A stretch of 64,000 bases of DNA, taken from contig CM040085.1 of NCBI GenBank assembly GCA_022496805.1, positions 31,215,811 to 31,279,810 of the forward strand, written 5' to 3'. Made by a program: the position numbers and the translations under genes. This document shows positions 33,660 to 45,685 of this stretch, one piece after another (position 1 is the first letter of the stretch; each line of letters starts with the position of its first letter). This DNA comes from Pohlia nutans (taxonomy: Eukaryota; Streptophyta; Bryopsida; Bryales; Mniaceae). Under the pieces are notes generated by a model that saw nothing but the letters and a program-made list of their open reading frames with translations, ran no database searches and had not been told where the DNA came from.

Positions 33660-34566
33660 CACTAATTCCTATAAAAGGCCACGAAAGCCAATGTTAGAGA
33701 CAAATTCTTAAATCCCAACTACATACTATTATCCCGTAATGGTCTGTTTAAAGTTTGTAAGGTTTAGTAATGTTAATTTTTGTTTTTCTTACGTACCTTT
33801 GATTTTAGATATTTTAGTTCACAACACTATTTAAAAGTAGCTTTCTCACTTTATTCTTATGATAAACTTCGTGAATAATTATAATCTTTTTCCCCAAGGT
33901 TTTTTACGGTTTAAGTTTCAAGTTCTATTCCTACTAAACCGGTGTACATTCCATAGATGTTCACTATTATGGTATGATATTTGACTTGGGCAGAATCCAG
34001 TGATTGGACTCCAAGCACATATGTCAGTACGTTTACGGATTTGGGTTAAATTGAATGTCGTTATCAACATTGCAATCAAATTCCATCCATGTCAGTACTA
34101 CTAGTCCTATCAAAACTACGGACAATAAGATTTGATAAGCAAACACATTGTATATCCAAACTATGTATAATAATTATGTCCTTTCTAATAGCTAGTTACT
34201 CGGTCTCCTCTAGCTGCAGCTAAACTTGGCTGCTCCATTTGTACCTCCTTTTTTATACAATTGAAATTCAATTTGTGTCAAAAAAAAAAAAAAAAAAAAA
34301 AAAACCATGTATAATAAAATTATCTAAATGCACGAATCTGGGCAGGTTTAAGTCAGCTCTGTCCAGTTCCAGCCTAGTTGTCATACTAGACTGCCGTATG
34401 CTTCTTTTTTTCATCCCAGGCCGCAGCACGTAAGGCAAGGCTAATTAAAATTGGTGAGCTCTGCATCTACCCAGTCACTGTAGAAACTGTAATGGAATGT
34501 GGGTGGGACCTCTAGATTAGACTACTTTACCAATGTACTTTTTGCTTAAACAATAATAAAAACAAA
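33660..34566. other. Intron or spacer of the CACTA 1 transposase
   Basis: AT-rich with an A24 run at about 34,280; no coding frame. It separates the DUF4218 and DUF4216 exons, so most of it is probably intron. Confidence 0.5.
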
Positions 34567-35139
34567 TTAAATAACAAACGTAAAGATAAGTCTTTGAAAC
34601 TTACCAGAGTCTTGTGTCATGTTGTTCACTGTTTCCCTTGCTTGTATGCGGAAAAATTTACCCTCAACCCACATATGGGTGAAAAATCGCACTTTCTGAT
34701 GAGGCCCTATTGCTAGATGGTATTCTCGGTCAGATATATTAATTCCCATGGCAATGAGTGCTTGGATTTGAGCCAATACCCACTCCTTGAATTCCGGAAG
34801 ATTCTCCGAATCTTGGCCGTCGTATGTAGCTCTCCAGTGGGCCATAGCTGGGTCATTTCTAAGAATGAAACTGTGGACTTGGTGTAGAAAAACCCGCCCA
34901 AGAGGGTCTCGATCCAACCTTCGTACTTTATGGGATTTCGGCAATAACGACCCTGTAAGTTTGGGATCATCACCTAAACGCCATAGTTGTGGTGACTCCG
35001 GAGATAATCGGGTGGTGTACTCTGTGAGGTAGTGCATTCCTTCAAAAAGGACATATCCTTCAGCCATGGATCCCTCTGGGCGTGCCATTTGTCTCACCCA
35101 CCTTTTCATGACTTTCATGTAACGCTCTAAATAGTACAT
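34567..35139 (-). pseudogene. CACTA 1 transposase, DUF4218 C-terminal part
   Basis: Begins, in the same frame as 35,166-35,763, with MYYLERYMKVMKRWVRQMAR followed by PEGSMAEGYVLFEGMHYL, the conserved M-Y-x-x-E-R-Y and R-x-R-P-E-G-x-x-A-E-x-Y block after DUF4218. A TAA at 35,164-35,166 falls where the family has an uninterrupted V-H-L...Y-R-W-M-Y, so it is a nonsense mutation. The exon continues to about 34,600, where a GTAAGT-type donor (GGTAAGTTTC in complement) occurs. Confidence 0.85.
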
Positions 35140-35163
35140 CCACCGATAATGGATGGGACCCGC

Positions 35164-35763
35164 TTATTCCACCTCCCCGGGTAGATGCACGATCAGATGT
35201 GGTTGAATGTCAAAAAAACTAGGTGGTAAATGTTGCTCCATCAGACATACTAGCTCTGCCGCTTCATCCACCATGCTAGGCACTGTTGCCTTCACTATTT
35301 CTTTGGAACTCAACCACCGGAAAAATGCCCCAAGTCGGTATATGATTTCTCTAATCTCTTCTGTCAAAAAACCTCTAATTGCTATAGGCAATAAATCGTG
35401 CAACAGATTGTGGTAATCATGTGTCTTCATTCCAGATATTTTGTTCTTAGGGAACTTATCATGGAAGGAAGACCCATACCCACAAGGTGTTTTAATACTT
35501 TTCAAAATATCAATTACTTCCTCAAAGTCAGCTTTAGATAACACCCACGGTGCGGCCGCTGAGGTGTAAATAGAATTGCCCTTTGCATCAATTCCAGACC
35601 GCTTTGCATGTAGATGTGGCATGATGCCCATGGTGCCCATCTCCAGCCTTTGTTCCACTGAATTTCCTTTTGTGCCCTTTGCATTAGTAATAGTTTTGAA
35701 CAAAGCGGAACACACATTCTTCTCAATGTGCATGGGATCTAAGAGATGAGGTATGAGGTGCTC
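35164..35763 (-). pseudogene. CACTA 1 transposase, DUF4218 exon
   Basis: The exon follows a GCGCAG acceptor (about 35,764) and reads through DPMHIEKNVCSALFKT, then MKTHDYHNLLHDLLPIAIRG, then HLPPSFFDIQPHLIVHLPGE. These are the M-H-I-E-K-N-V, K-x-H-D-x-H and P-P-x-F-F-D-x-x-x-H-L-x-V-H-L blocks of TNPD-type transposases. It ends at the in-frame TAA at 35,164. Confidence 0.92.
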
Positions 35764-35764
35764 C

Positions 35765-36478
35765 TGCGCAAAATTTAAAAATGTAATATTAGAAAATTAT
35801 CATCATAGTGCCCAAAATAACCATAGTATTTTTAACCATGTAACATCTCAATCCGATGTAGAATAGTCTAACTACAGTTCAACTTTCACGATTTTTTTAG
35901 ATACATATTTTAATATTTTCCAAGCATTACATTGCATGATTCCTATATGTTCCAAAAGTTTTTTGGTTTTTTTAATATAATATTCACTTGTTACATATTT
36001 CTAACACAAATACTTCGAGAAATTCATAGTAATTACGGAAAACATTTGCCGGAATGTATAAAATTCAATAACATGTGCAAATGGCTGCGGTGCACTACAT
36101 GATATATTTCTGTACAGTTTTTAAAATCTAATACTCAAAGTTTCCAGATGTCAATATCATTTGTACTGTAATACAGAATTTCAGCTATTTCGCTTGCTAT
36201 ATAAATAATATATTCAAAACTATGAATTCCTGAGGTTTGATAAAGTGAAGTGAAATTTATGAGCCATGGGATAATTCTTTTTTTATTTTTTAAATACAAA
36301 AAAAAACTTCATATGCAAAATCAACCTTGGATTTGACCAACAAACACCCACTATAAAGATGCATGGTCTTTAAAGGGTTGAGGGCCTTTATGAGGCATAA
36401 ACATTTTTACTTGTGCATTTCTAATGTGTAATAACATGTATGAATTGTTTTTTTTTTAGTTATTTTTTTTACACACTA
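35765..36478. other. Intron of the CACTA 1 transposase
   Basis: AT-rich with no open frame. Bounded on the minus strand by a GTAAG donor near 36,490 (after FFELEYWA) and a GCGCAG acceptor near 35,764. Confidence 0.65.
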
Positions 36479-36733
36479 CTAATTTCTTACCGCCCAATAC
36501 TCCAGCTCAAAAAAAATAGAACACCCCTTCATGCCGCTGTCCTCCATAGATAATGACCCTTCTGCTACTTTTTCCCATTGCGCAAGCCATTGCCAACCAC
36601 TCCACCTCTCTGGTGGCCCTAGACTTGGTTCCATTTTTCCGTTGAATTTGTTCTTATGCCGTTGATATCTCCACTTGTGACCCCTAGCCAAAAACTTGCG
36701 GTGACCACGGTAAATGGTCTTCCCGAGATGCAC
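36479..36733 (-). pseudogene. CACTA 1 transposase, central exon
   Basis: MHLGKTIYRGHRKFLARGHK, then KNKFNGKMEPSLGPPERWSG and CSIFFELEYWA. It matches the G-H-R-R-F-L, H-x-x-R, F-N-G-x-x-E and I-F-F-x-L-x-Y-W order of TNPD proteins. A donor follows directly after EYWA. Confidence 0.88.
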
Positions 36734-36754
36734 TGTGCCGTATGATGGAACTTC

Positions 36755-37009
36755 TTATGGACCGCATGGGGGGCATGCATAATAGCCTTGCGTTTGCAGA
36801 GATGATGCGATTCCGTAACCTGGATAATCGTGCATGGTCCACATCAACACCGCTCGTGCCACATATGAACGCTCTGCCTCATTTGCAATAGACATATCAG
36901 TCACTTGTGCTCCATGCTCCCATAAATCTTTCATTTCGTTGATGAGTGGCCGGAGGTACACATTAAAGTCTTTCACCTTTTTCTTTCTTTCATTGCATAC
37001 AGAGCACAT
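36755..37009 (-). pseudogene. CACTA 1 transposase, catalytic-region exon
   Basis: DFNVYLRPLINEMKDLWEHG then VARAVLMWTMHDYPGYGIAS and CPPCGP. The family pattern is D-V-Y-L-x-P-L-I-x-E-L-x-x-L-W, then A-x-L-x-W-T-x-x-D-x-P-A-Y and C-x-x-C. Frame continuity with the next exon was not proven; there is a break between 36,755 and 36,733. Confidence 0.88.
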
Positions 37010-37090
37010 GCCTCAATTACAAATACTTCATCATTAGTAAAAACCCAGTAAAGGTCACCACTCCTTATTTACGGAAGACTGTCCTCACTC

Positions 37091-37444
37091 TCAATTAAAA
37101 ATAGACATCACTAACCACAGAGGCTCTTGTAGGTAAAAAATGGCAATGGCTGCACGAAGAAATGTATTACCTGGTATAATGGCACTCAAAATTATGTGGC
37201 TTGCCTTAATCGCCAGCCATGGTGGAATGTTAAGATTCACCAACATGATGGGCCATGTGGAATGGCTAGTGCCATTGTTGCCCCAAGGATTTACCCCGTC
37301 GGTTGCAAACCCTAGAAAAATATTCCCCAACCTATTCCCTAACTTTTGGGGATATTTTTCTGTCATGTGCTTCCATGCTTTGCTATCAGATGGGATCCTC
37401 ATTACACCATCCTTACTGGCATGGTCATAGTGGTGCGTCATCAA
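37091..37444 (-). pseudogene. CACTA 1 transposase, exon with FATDGVNPWG motif
   Basis: SKDGVMRIPSDSKAWKHMTE, then LGFATDGVNPWGNNGTSHST and WPIMLVNLNIPPWLAIKASH. This is the most diagnostic TNPD stretch (R-x-P-x-D-x-x-A-W, L-x-x-D-G-x-N-P, Y-S-x-W-P-x-x-x-x-x-x-N-L-P-P-W). A GTAATA donor follows IIPG near 37,155. Confidence 0.93.
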
Positions 37445-37688
37445 TCACGCAAGTGAAGGGCTACGATATATTGATTGTATCCTTGGCGTCATTGGAAAAT
37501 AGTGCATCCTCTGATTTCACATGAGTGGGAAAACAATTACCTCAATTTACAACTCGCAAAATATAATAAGCACAACTCCTCTACGATATTCTATAGTAAT
37601 AGCAATAGTGTTAATAACCTATCAAGCATATTCGACAGAATTATATGGAGATCTATATACCCTCAACCATACTGGTCAAAATCCGGTA

Positions 37689-38327
37689 TTAACTTGCCCA
37701 AGCCAGTAAAACCAAAATTACGGCATGAAGTCCATAACATACCTTTCTTGGTACTTTCTTGCTTACAAGTCCTTCTTTGTACCTTGATCTGTTACACTTG
37801 GGGCAGGTGTTCAATGTTGAGTCAGTCTTTCCATAATACAAGAAGTAATCACATGGACATGCGTCAATTGTTATGTAATCCAGTCCAATTTCTGACACCA
37901 CGCGTCGTGCTTCTGCCCGCGTTTGTGGTATTCTGGAATTGAGGTTTTTGTTGATCACGTGGTCATTAATGGCTTGTAAGACTTCATCGAAACAGACATT
38001 GGTCATGCCTGGATGTTTAGCTTGAATTTTGAGGAATATCATGATGAACGCTAATCGGTTTGTGGAAGCTCCATTGAATATGGGTGTTGTAGCCTCCCTT
38101 TCCAAATTGGTTATCCCCTCTCCCTCTTTCGCTGCAGAATTACAGTTCATTGCTTTTGGTGCGGTGCCAAGGTGGTCAAGAATAAAATCAGCCATGACTA
38201 TGTCAGGGTGTTCAGCCTCAATATTTCCTTTTGATGTATCCACCCTTGCCACGTCAGCACCTGTAGGTGTTGATCCAGTGGCCTCAGTGAAATCAAGTCC
38301 TCCACCCACTTTTGCCAGCTCTCCCAA
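37689..38327 (-). pseudogene. CACTA 1 transposase, N-terminal exon
   Basis: The second half reads ACPCDYFLYYGKTDSTLNTC followed by PKCNRSRYKEG, the conserved C-x-x-D-C/Y-x-L-Y...C-P-x-C-x-x-S-R-Y/W-K zinc-binding-type block near the start of TNPD transposases. FLKIQAKHPGMTNVCFDEVL precedes it. A GTATGTTATG donor lies near 37,741, so the last ~17 codons to the stop are intron. Confidence 0.9.
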
Positions 38328-38339
38328 CCCCGCTTTGTA

Positions 38340-39169
38340 AAAAGCCTAGGCCAATGATTTTATATGGTATTAAATCAGAACCCTCCATTGGCCCCACCAC
38401 TAGGACCCACATTATATTTCCTCATTTCAGAACGTGTACAATTTATTGACTTCAAATGTATGTACATTAAGAGAAGTTACAATAGGAAGGTCCAGCTCCA
38501 TGTACTGATGCATCGTTCATATGTGATGGGGTGAATGATCCAGCCACAACAGAATTCACGGTCCTATTTATATATTAACAATTGAAATGTTCAAGATGTA
38601 ATAATAGTTAAAATGTAAATTAAATCTATAACTGCTTCTTACATAGTAGTACATGAAATGTGAATAAAGGTATGAGAAGGATAACACTAACACCTAACAT
38701 TGAACTGATATGACAACTGCAATCAAATCAATTGAATTTTTCCCAATATAATTATACAATTATTTCTGATTTATCGAACCTATACAACCCATTCCTATTG
38801 ATTTGATAGTTAACCCTAAAATGGTCATTAATTTGACACTACACTTTTGCCATTGTAACACTACAAGGCCAAATCCATTCCATTACAATACTCCACCCAT
38901 TCAATTTAGGTATTTTCAACACTACAGGGCCCATGATAATTAAACCATTCCAAAATAGGGAATTCCTACACTAAAGGGACCAGTCAAATGCCTTTAATAT
39001 ATTTTTTATGCATTCCGCTTTTTGAAATTTTAACACTAAGGCCACCCACTGCAATATATTTTAAAAGTAAATTATTATTTTCAATTTCATCATCTTCATG
39101 AGTCACATTTTCAATATGAACATATAACAAAGCAATAACTATCATAAACAAGGGACATTGCATTTGAAG
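38340..39169. other. Intron or 5' spacer of the CACTA 1 transposase
   Basis: AT-rich with no supported frame. It separates the first putative exon from the rest. Confidence 0.5.
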
Positions 39170-39219
39170 TCATGTATTGCATGAAGGAAGGATTCTAAAA
39201 TACGAAAAAAAAATTATGC

Positions 39220-39502
39220 AATTTACCTCATATTTTGGTGCTATTGGCCGCGTCATCAAATGTCTTCCAATCACGGACATGAGTCTAACTGTGGGTCTTG
39301 GAAATTCCGCACATGTGAGGCAAGGGCATATATTGTGATAATCTAGTTCAATTCCCTCCCCCAATAGTCCGGAATCCTCTCCCCTTTTCGTATTTCTACG
39401 CCGGTTTCTCCGCACATAAGGTTGTGGTAAGGGGTCTAACACAACTTGGTCAACAAGGTCCACGGTTTCAAAATCAACAACCCTTTTTTTCCGCCGAGGC
39501 AT
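39220..39502 (-). pseudogene. CACTA 1 transposase, probable first exon
   Basis: Starts MPRRKKRVVDFETVDLVDQV and continues RPTVRLMSVIGRHLMTRPIA to PKYE, where GAGGTAAAT gives a donor at about 39,227. A basic start followed by a C-x-x-C region (ICPCLTCAE) and R-H-L fits the first exon of TNPD genes. Linkage to 38,327 is by position and strand only. Confidence 0.6.
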
Positions 39503-40538
39503 TTTGCTAAGTCGGCTATGGAGCCCTTACCCTAGGATTTACAATTCATTCAATTAGTTTAGAGGTGAATGTCCCAATGACACCTATAATCTAGATTTCA
39601 ACACATATTTCATGTGATTTTGCAATCACATGAGTACTCTACCAAATCGGATTTTGTTTTGTGATTTGGTGATAATGAGAACTGGTTTGGATTTAGGGGT
39701 CAATTTACGACTGCTCTATTGCTATTGTACTTATTACTCGAGTGATTTGTGAAGTCCACTACTGTCCTACCAGTAATTGCCAGTCATTGAACCCGTCCTC
39801 AACTTGGGGCACTCATGTAAATCTTTTACTATCTTAATTAAATGCTGCCACCGATCATTGTTGACCCCTCCACATTACACCAACGCTGCCACCTTGGAAG
39901 TAAACCCTGCCACCTCAGTCGTAAACCATGCCACCTCGGATCTAAAGCCAACCAGCTCGATGCCAGCTCAAGGCAAGGGCTGCCACGGCGGCCTAAAACC
40001 CTCCCCACGTGAGCCAGAGGAGAAAGAGCTTCTCCAAAACCCCAACGGTGTCTTCCATTTTCTGCTGGAGACCTGCAGTTTTCTCCTTGCGTGCGTGCTT
40101 TGCGGAATTTCTTACGCTCCATGCGCCATCGCCAATCTCGTATGGAGTTGCGCTCTTCTCTCCACAGTCGTCTCCGTTAGTCTTAGGTGCTCCGCCATTC
40201 TCTGTATCCTTCATTTGCGTGCGTTTTGGCTTGCTGCATTGTTGCCCTTGGGATGCGCGCCTCGAAGTTCTGCTAATGTCCTGAACTCCACAGCTCTGTA
40301 GTTTAGGGACCCGCTAGTTCTACATCAGCAGCAGAAGACAGGTCCAAACCAAATCACGCGCTCTTCAGATCTGCAGCCAAGATTAGAAGGTCAGAATTTC
40401 TAAACTCTTGTGCATTGCCTTACACTGTCGCCATTGTGAGTTAGGTATTCAAATGCGTGTACTTCAGGTGTTTAGAAGTCTTGGTGTTAATATCTACAGC
40501 TCTAACAAGGGAATTTTTGGCGTCGCGTGTTTTCTTAG
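39503..40538. promoter_or_regulatory. Intergenic region between the two divergent CACTA 1 genes
   Basis: About 1 kb separates the transposase start (minus) and the TNPA-like start (plus), so promoters for both should lie here. The GC-rich, open stretch 39,850-40,300 is probably 5' untranslated sequence of the plus-strand gene; GTAG/CAG-like sites are present, but I could not fix a splice. Confidence 0.45.
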
Positions 40539-43500
40539 ATGGCGGTCACCAAATCGGCAAAGGGGAAGCGCAAGTTGGTGGAGTCAGCTCCCGCATCCCA
40601 CATCAACGCCAAGAGAGTCCATGCGCCCAAGTCCGCCCCCGCCAAAGCTCCAGATGACAGCGCAGCGCGCAATTTCAAGAGCCAGGAGCAGATAGAAGAA
40701 GTCGCTGGATCTGGGAGTCCTTCACCCAAGAGGAAGAAAAAGCTGAAGGAGTCTCCGCTAAAGGTGCAGCGAAAAGGAAAGGCGATGTCTTCACGAGGTG
40801 GGCGGGGAGGTGGGCGGAGACGTGGGAGAAGTGTGACGGTGAAGAACGCTCTGGCCGAAGTTCTGGAGAATTTGGAAACGATCAAGGCGGCAGGAGGGGA
40901 TGGAGCTCAAGGCAACAAACCTGTGGCGCAAAAAGAAGGTACTCCTGAGCAAACCTGTGGCGTCAAGATATTGCCAGAGACGGTGTGTACACCACCACCT
41001 TCTCCCTCAGGTGGTGTGCACATCAACTTCTATCTCTCTCCCACCAGCCCATTGTTGACACAGACTCAAATAGTGAGAGGTAGAGTTCTGAGATCAGAGA
41101 GCAATTCAGGAGTAGTGACTGGAACGCCAGTTAGGAGTCCTTTACCTTGTCGATGCTTAATTCCTCCGCTCTCTCCATCGGTAGCCAAGCCTCAGCCACC
41201 CGCTAGTGCTCCACGTGTTGTCCCCCCTGAAAAACCAGTAACGAAGCCACAAACAACGCATGTTCTAGACAGCACCCCCAACCCTGAGAACATTCATTGT
41301 TCTCCAGGCTCTGCTGTCTCTCAGCAGCCCACGCCAATTGCGCCTATCCCTTCAGTTTGGAAAACTGCAGGTCCTTCACGTCCTAGTCACAATGCAGCAC
41401 CACATGTGTCTTCACCCACGCCCCCAGAGCCCACTACATCTCTCTCCTACCTTTTGTCTTTCATGCCAGACCATGAGAAACAGAAGTTTCTATCAACGCA
41501 CCCTAAAGCTCGTCTGTCTATTTCCTCACCACGAGTGCCTCTACGAAGCCCTGTGGCAGTAGATTCTAACAACTCTGGCAACAGTAAGAGTATTGGAGAT
41601 CTAGAGATAATATCTAGCAAACCACCAGCGGACTTGGAAGCCAAGAAACAGAAAATGGAGCGTGATAGACTAATTAACAAAGCGCGCCATGATATAGGGG
41701 TAGAAAGAATTATAGATTATGCGTTGTGTAGAGAGGCTCGAGAGAGGGAAGAACAGAAGAACAAAGCACGCGAGGCAGAAAAAAAGAGATTGGGAGAGGC
41801 TAGTGTAGCACTGGATGGGAAGAAGGTCGTTGAGGGAGATGAGCATGTGGAGGCCAGATCCAGCCCTGTCGAGAGAGACACTGCTCCTCCAGAGCCAGAT
41901 GTTGCGTTCCCATGCATAAGCCATCCACAGGCAGAAGGCCAAACCTTGCAGGTGGAGGGAGTCAACGAGCAGATTCCCCCCTCAACCACGTGCCAAAATG
42001 ACGGTATTGAGCATGTGGCACCGGCAAAGCACAAGAAGAAGAAGGCCTTGCGCGAGAAGTAAAAAATGCAGAAGGAAAAGAAGAAAGGCGGTTCCCACAA
42101 AGCACTGGCGTCCACGTCTAAAGGCAAGGAAATGGCCAACTGTGGGGCTGATATTCCAACAGTGGACTTAGCCAAAGAATGTCCACATTCGTAGAAGGAG
42201 GCGAGGCTACAATCATGCCTAAACCCAGATGCAGCAAGCCCGTCACGGCCTCCCATGCAGTCAAGTCCCGCTGGTGCATCCCAAGCCAAGCCGCGCCGCA
42301 AGCATAGGAGGACCAGGGCACATCCTAACCATTCCAGCGGAGGATCGACAAAGTCAGCATCTCCTCAAAGTGTTTCTGAACACTCCAAAAAATCAGAGGA
42401 CTCCGTCACACGAGCAACGTGGGGCACGACTGGAGAAATTCCCCCATTTGAAGTTAACACACTAGCAGCATCCACCGGACGTTTTGCAGACCACATGAAG
42501 CAATATGCTTTTGACCAAGCTAGCAAAGAGTTTCCATGGCACGTGAACTGGAACCGCCAGTGCCCTGAGCTAAAGGCACGGTTCACCATGAGACTGAGGA
42601 AGATCTACCCTGGCCCATGGGAATCAAAAACAATTCTCAATGCAGTGGGAGCTAACTTGAGGGAAAGACGGTGCCGATTGAAGAAAAAATTTGAGACTTA
42701 TAAGAATTGGAGGACAGTGCCCAGACCTAGTGGTTGCAGTGCCTTCTCCTTTCAAAAAATTTACGAGCTCACAAAGGATGCAAAGATCAACCACAAAGCT
42801 GAACTTTGCCGAATTGCGGCAAATAAAAGGATGAAGGAAGTGGGGTACTCTCACAAATGTGGGCCAACCGGTCTCAAGGGACTGAGCGACAGATTTGTAA
42901 GTATCTTTTTTTTACCGAAAAGGGCGTTTTTTTCTTAGTTTTTCTTCTTGATTGTTTTTATACTTGTATTAGTAGGCCCAGGCGTGGATAGCCTTTGTTG
43001 GAAGCCCACTTCTAGCAGTAGTGAACATGGAGTCCGATTCTGCATATTCTGTTTGGGCCTCCTTGTGTCACTGGCGGAAAGGTAGCCAATGCCAATATGT
43101 TACATGCAGTTTGGCTTACTTCTACCCTCCAATCGGAATGTATGAAAGCCCCATAATTTTCTTTTCCCTTCCTTGGTTCTGCAGGTAAAACTTAGGTTTA
43201 GCTATGGATTTCTTTCTTATTGGCTAACTTCTAGTACTATTAAGTTCAGATTTCATATTTTGATATGTTGTTACTGCTAGTCTCTATACTGCGATTCTCC
43301 CTCATGCTTCTCGTTTTTTTCTTACCACTGCCAGTATGTACAGTGAAAATCAGCCCTAGGATGTACTTGGATTTGGAAGAAGTTGTAGTACTAATTTGTA
43401 ACTTAGTACACTAATTGTTTTGCCTTCCTAGTTTCTATACCGGAAAATGAGGTTCAGTCAAAGAACGAAGTTTTTGCTGGACTGACCTCAAGTACGAATG

Positions 43501-44767
43501 AGAGTTTTATTTTTTATTTTTTAATTGCTTGTATATGTAGTTGAAGTACTTTCAGCCATGAATATGCTCTGTATTCGCTATCTAATGGAGGTAAATTCAA
43601 ATTGTAATGTATTTTCCTTTTTTTTTTTCATGACGTGCTTGTTTGTATAGTAGAAATGCATGTTCAGCCATGAATGTCACTTGTCTATGGAGTACTTGTA
43701 TCACTAATTAGAGTTTACATATTGAATTTTTATTTTTTTTGGTTTTTCAACAGGCTGCATTCTTTGGCACCCAATGAGGTTCAGCTAGTTTTGAAATTTG
43801 TTTTAGACTAACGTATACTTATTATCATCATGTAAATATTTCTTATTTCTTATGATTTTTAGAATTCGATGCGGATGTTGTTTCTACAGGAGATGTTACC
43901 GCAGCCATGGGATTACCTGCGTTTATGGCAGAGTTGTAGTACTAACCACAAGGTCTTCATTAACCTCATTATTTTAATTTTCTTGCATGTGTCTATAGTT
44001 AACATGTAGGTTCAAGGATGCTTTTCTTATATTTCTGGAAAACAACTAGTACTACTGTGATTAACATGTACTTATCTGGTACTGGTTTTTGTTCTGCTAT
44101 AGTTACTAATCAAAATCACTATAAACTAACTTATAGTACTAATAAACATCTATTCACAATTTTATTTTTTAAAGTCTTGGTTGTTTACACAGTAGGTTAA
44201 GCCACGGACTACCGTTGTTCTAGCTAACTTGTACTAGTAATCAGGTGTTTTCCTTCATTTTGGTTTTTTTTAAAACCCTTGCTGTTATGTAAAGGTGAAA
44301 CGTAAGTTCAGCCTCGGATATCAAGTGTGATTGGCAAACTGCTTGTATTAATCATACTGTATGAATTGGCTGTTGTGTAGAACGATGTGTTCAACAAAGT
44401 GCCAACTGAGTCCGACTTGGAGTATGGGAAAAGGCATGGCTTTGACAAACTGGAGGAGCGGGAGAATGCAAGACTGGCAAGCATTGATCCGAATGCATCG
44501 TCCACAGCTAAGGATGGGCCACCTGCTTCTAGTATCACACCCATGAAGGAAGCAGACCAAGTGAAGGGAAAGACCAAGGAGCACAAAGATTCTGATGATG
44601 AAGACAATATCTCCAGCACAAGCGCCTCAGACTCTTCCGAGGGGTCTGACATGCAGTCTGAGGGTTCTGATTCATATGGATCTGACTCAGATGGGACTGA
44701 TGGGTCTGACTCAGATGGGACTAATGGGTCTGACTCTGAAGGCTCTGAGTCAAGTGGTGACGAGTAG
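40539..44767 (+). pseudogene. CACTA 1 second gene, TNPA-like (plant transposase, Ptta/En-Spm type)
   Basis: Starts ATG 40,539 (MAVTKSAKGKRKLVESAPAS). A 507-codon frame is basic, then Pro/Ser-rich, ending in a Lys/Glu-rich helix (SKPPADLEAKKQKMERDRLI). TAA 42,060 and TAG 42,192 interrupt it; the same frame then reopens to 42,895 and carries the best-conserved region: HMKQYAFDQASKEFPWHVNW, FTMRLRKIYPGPWESKTILN and RERRCRLKKKFETYKNWRTV. This resembles the plant Transposase_24/Ptta domain. Splice sites in constant phase link 42,895 (TTT|GTAAGT), a small exon 43,890-43,952 and the last exon 44,380-44,767, which ends in an acidic SDSDGT repeat tail. Such proteins bind subterminal repeats in En/Spm; that role is inferred. 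A hidden intron could remove the two stops, but the obvious GT...TTCGTAG pair breaks the frame. Confidence 0.72.
42896..44379 (+). other. Introns of the TNPA-like gene
   Basis: AT-rich, with repeated words (ATGTACAGTGAAAATCAGCC, AGTACTAATTTGTA and similar). The small exon 43,890-43,952 (TTTCTACAG| to CACAAG|GTCTTC) is 21 open codons in phase 0 and fits both neighbours. Confidence 0.6.
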
Positions 44768-44769
44768 GT

Positions 44770-45555
44770 GGTATGGTATTGGTTGTGGAGATAATCAGGT
44801 GAAGGCTTGATTGAATGTTAGTGCATGGGTTATGTCATCCACATCTCGTGATGATTTCAGGTTCATAGTTTGCCGGCTTGTCTATATTGTTCACATTGCA
44901 CATGTTGTACACAGTCCGGAATGTACTATAGGCATGTAGAAGTATTATGTTAAATTATAGCTTAATATTGGTGATAATCACTGCATTTTTAGACATATTG
45001 GCAACAAATCTATGCCACAATTGAGACATTCAATATATCATAGGTTGTGGGAACTGACACTACCATTTACAATGCCTTTTTGTGTTATGTTTGGACACAC
45101 GAACAAATATTACAATTAACTTTACTATATGATAGATTGTAATTGTAAAACTTGAATGATATGCATTTATATAGCTTGTAGACTGTTAGATTGAAGTTCC
45201 ATACCTAATATGATATGTAATGTCCCAAGTCCACTGAGAAGGATAGTATGGTCCAACTATACAAAACCTAACCCTACCCTAAACCATAGTCTGGACATGC
45301 CTGGCATTTCATTTGTTGAATCCACATTACCCTGGATCCACATTACCATACAAAATTATCTCCAAAATTTACTATGTGACCGTCAATTCAATGTGTAAAA
45401 ACCAACGGAATAACCCAATGTGTGATTTTAATCCTCCAATCACAGTAGCCACTAAAAAGAACCATCAACTGGAAACTGGTCTTTAAATAACATGATGGGT
45501 CCACCTCACCGGTCAAAGGAACGCTGAAGTGTAGAGATCCCAATCCCGAGGTGAG
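44770..45555. other. 3' region of the TNPA-like gene and CACTA 1 spacer
   Basis: No gene seen; AT-rich. The subterminal repeats start at about 45,560. Confidence 0.5.
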
Positions 45556-45559
45556 CCCT

Positions 45560-45685
45560 TAGAAACGTTGCAAATTCATGTTCCAAAACGTTGCTCATTT
45601 TGAGCAATGTTCTTAACGATGTTTTAGCAACGTTTAAGAAGCCCCCCAAGCAAACCCTGGCCAGTGTATTGAGCAACGTTTATAG
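45560..45685. promoter_or_regulatory. CACTA 1 right subterminal repeats
   Basis: AAACGTTGCAAATTC, AAAACGTTGCTCATTTTG, AGCAACGTTTAAG and GAGCAACGTTTATAGCG repeat the AACGTTGC word of the left end in both orientations. Confidence 0.8.

Noticed and set aside
34279..34303. A24 run as the tail of a retrocopy
   Set aside because: No coding sequence upstream and no target duplication; it lies in a probable intron of the CACTA transposase.
39777..40301. 174-codon plus-strand frame upstream of the TNPA-like gene
   Set aside because: Overlapping open frames in several phases, Cys/Leu-rich with no domain; more likely 5' untranslated sequence.
42059..42194. Intron removing both stops in the TNPA-like gene (GTAAAA...TTCGTAG)
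   Set aside because: The exon phases on either side do not match, so splicing there would shift the frame and meet a stop within nine codons.
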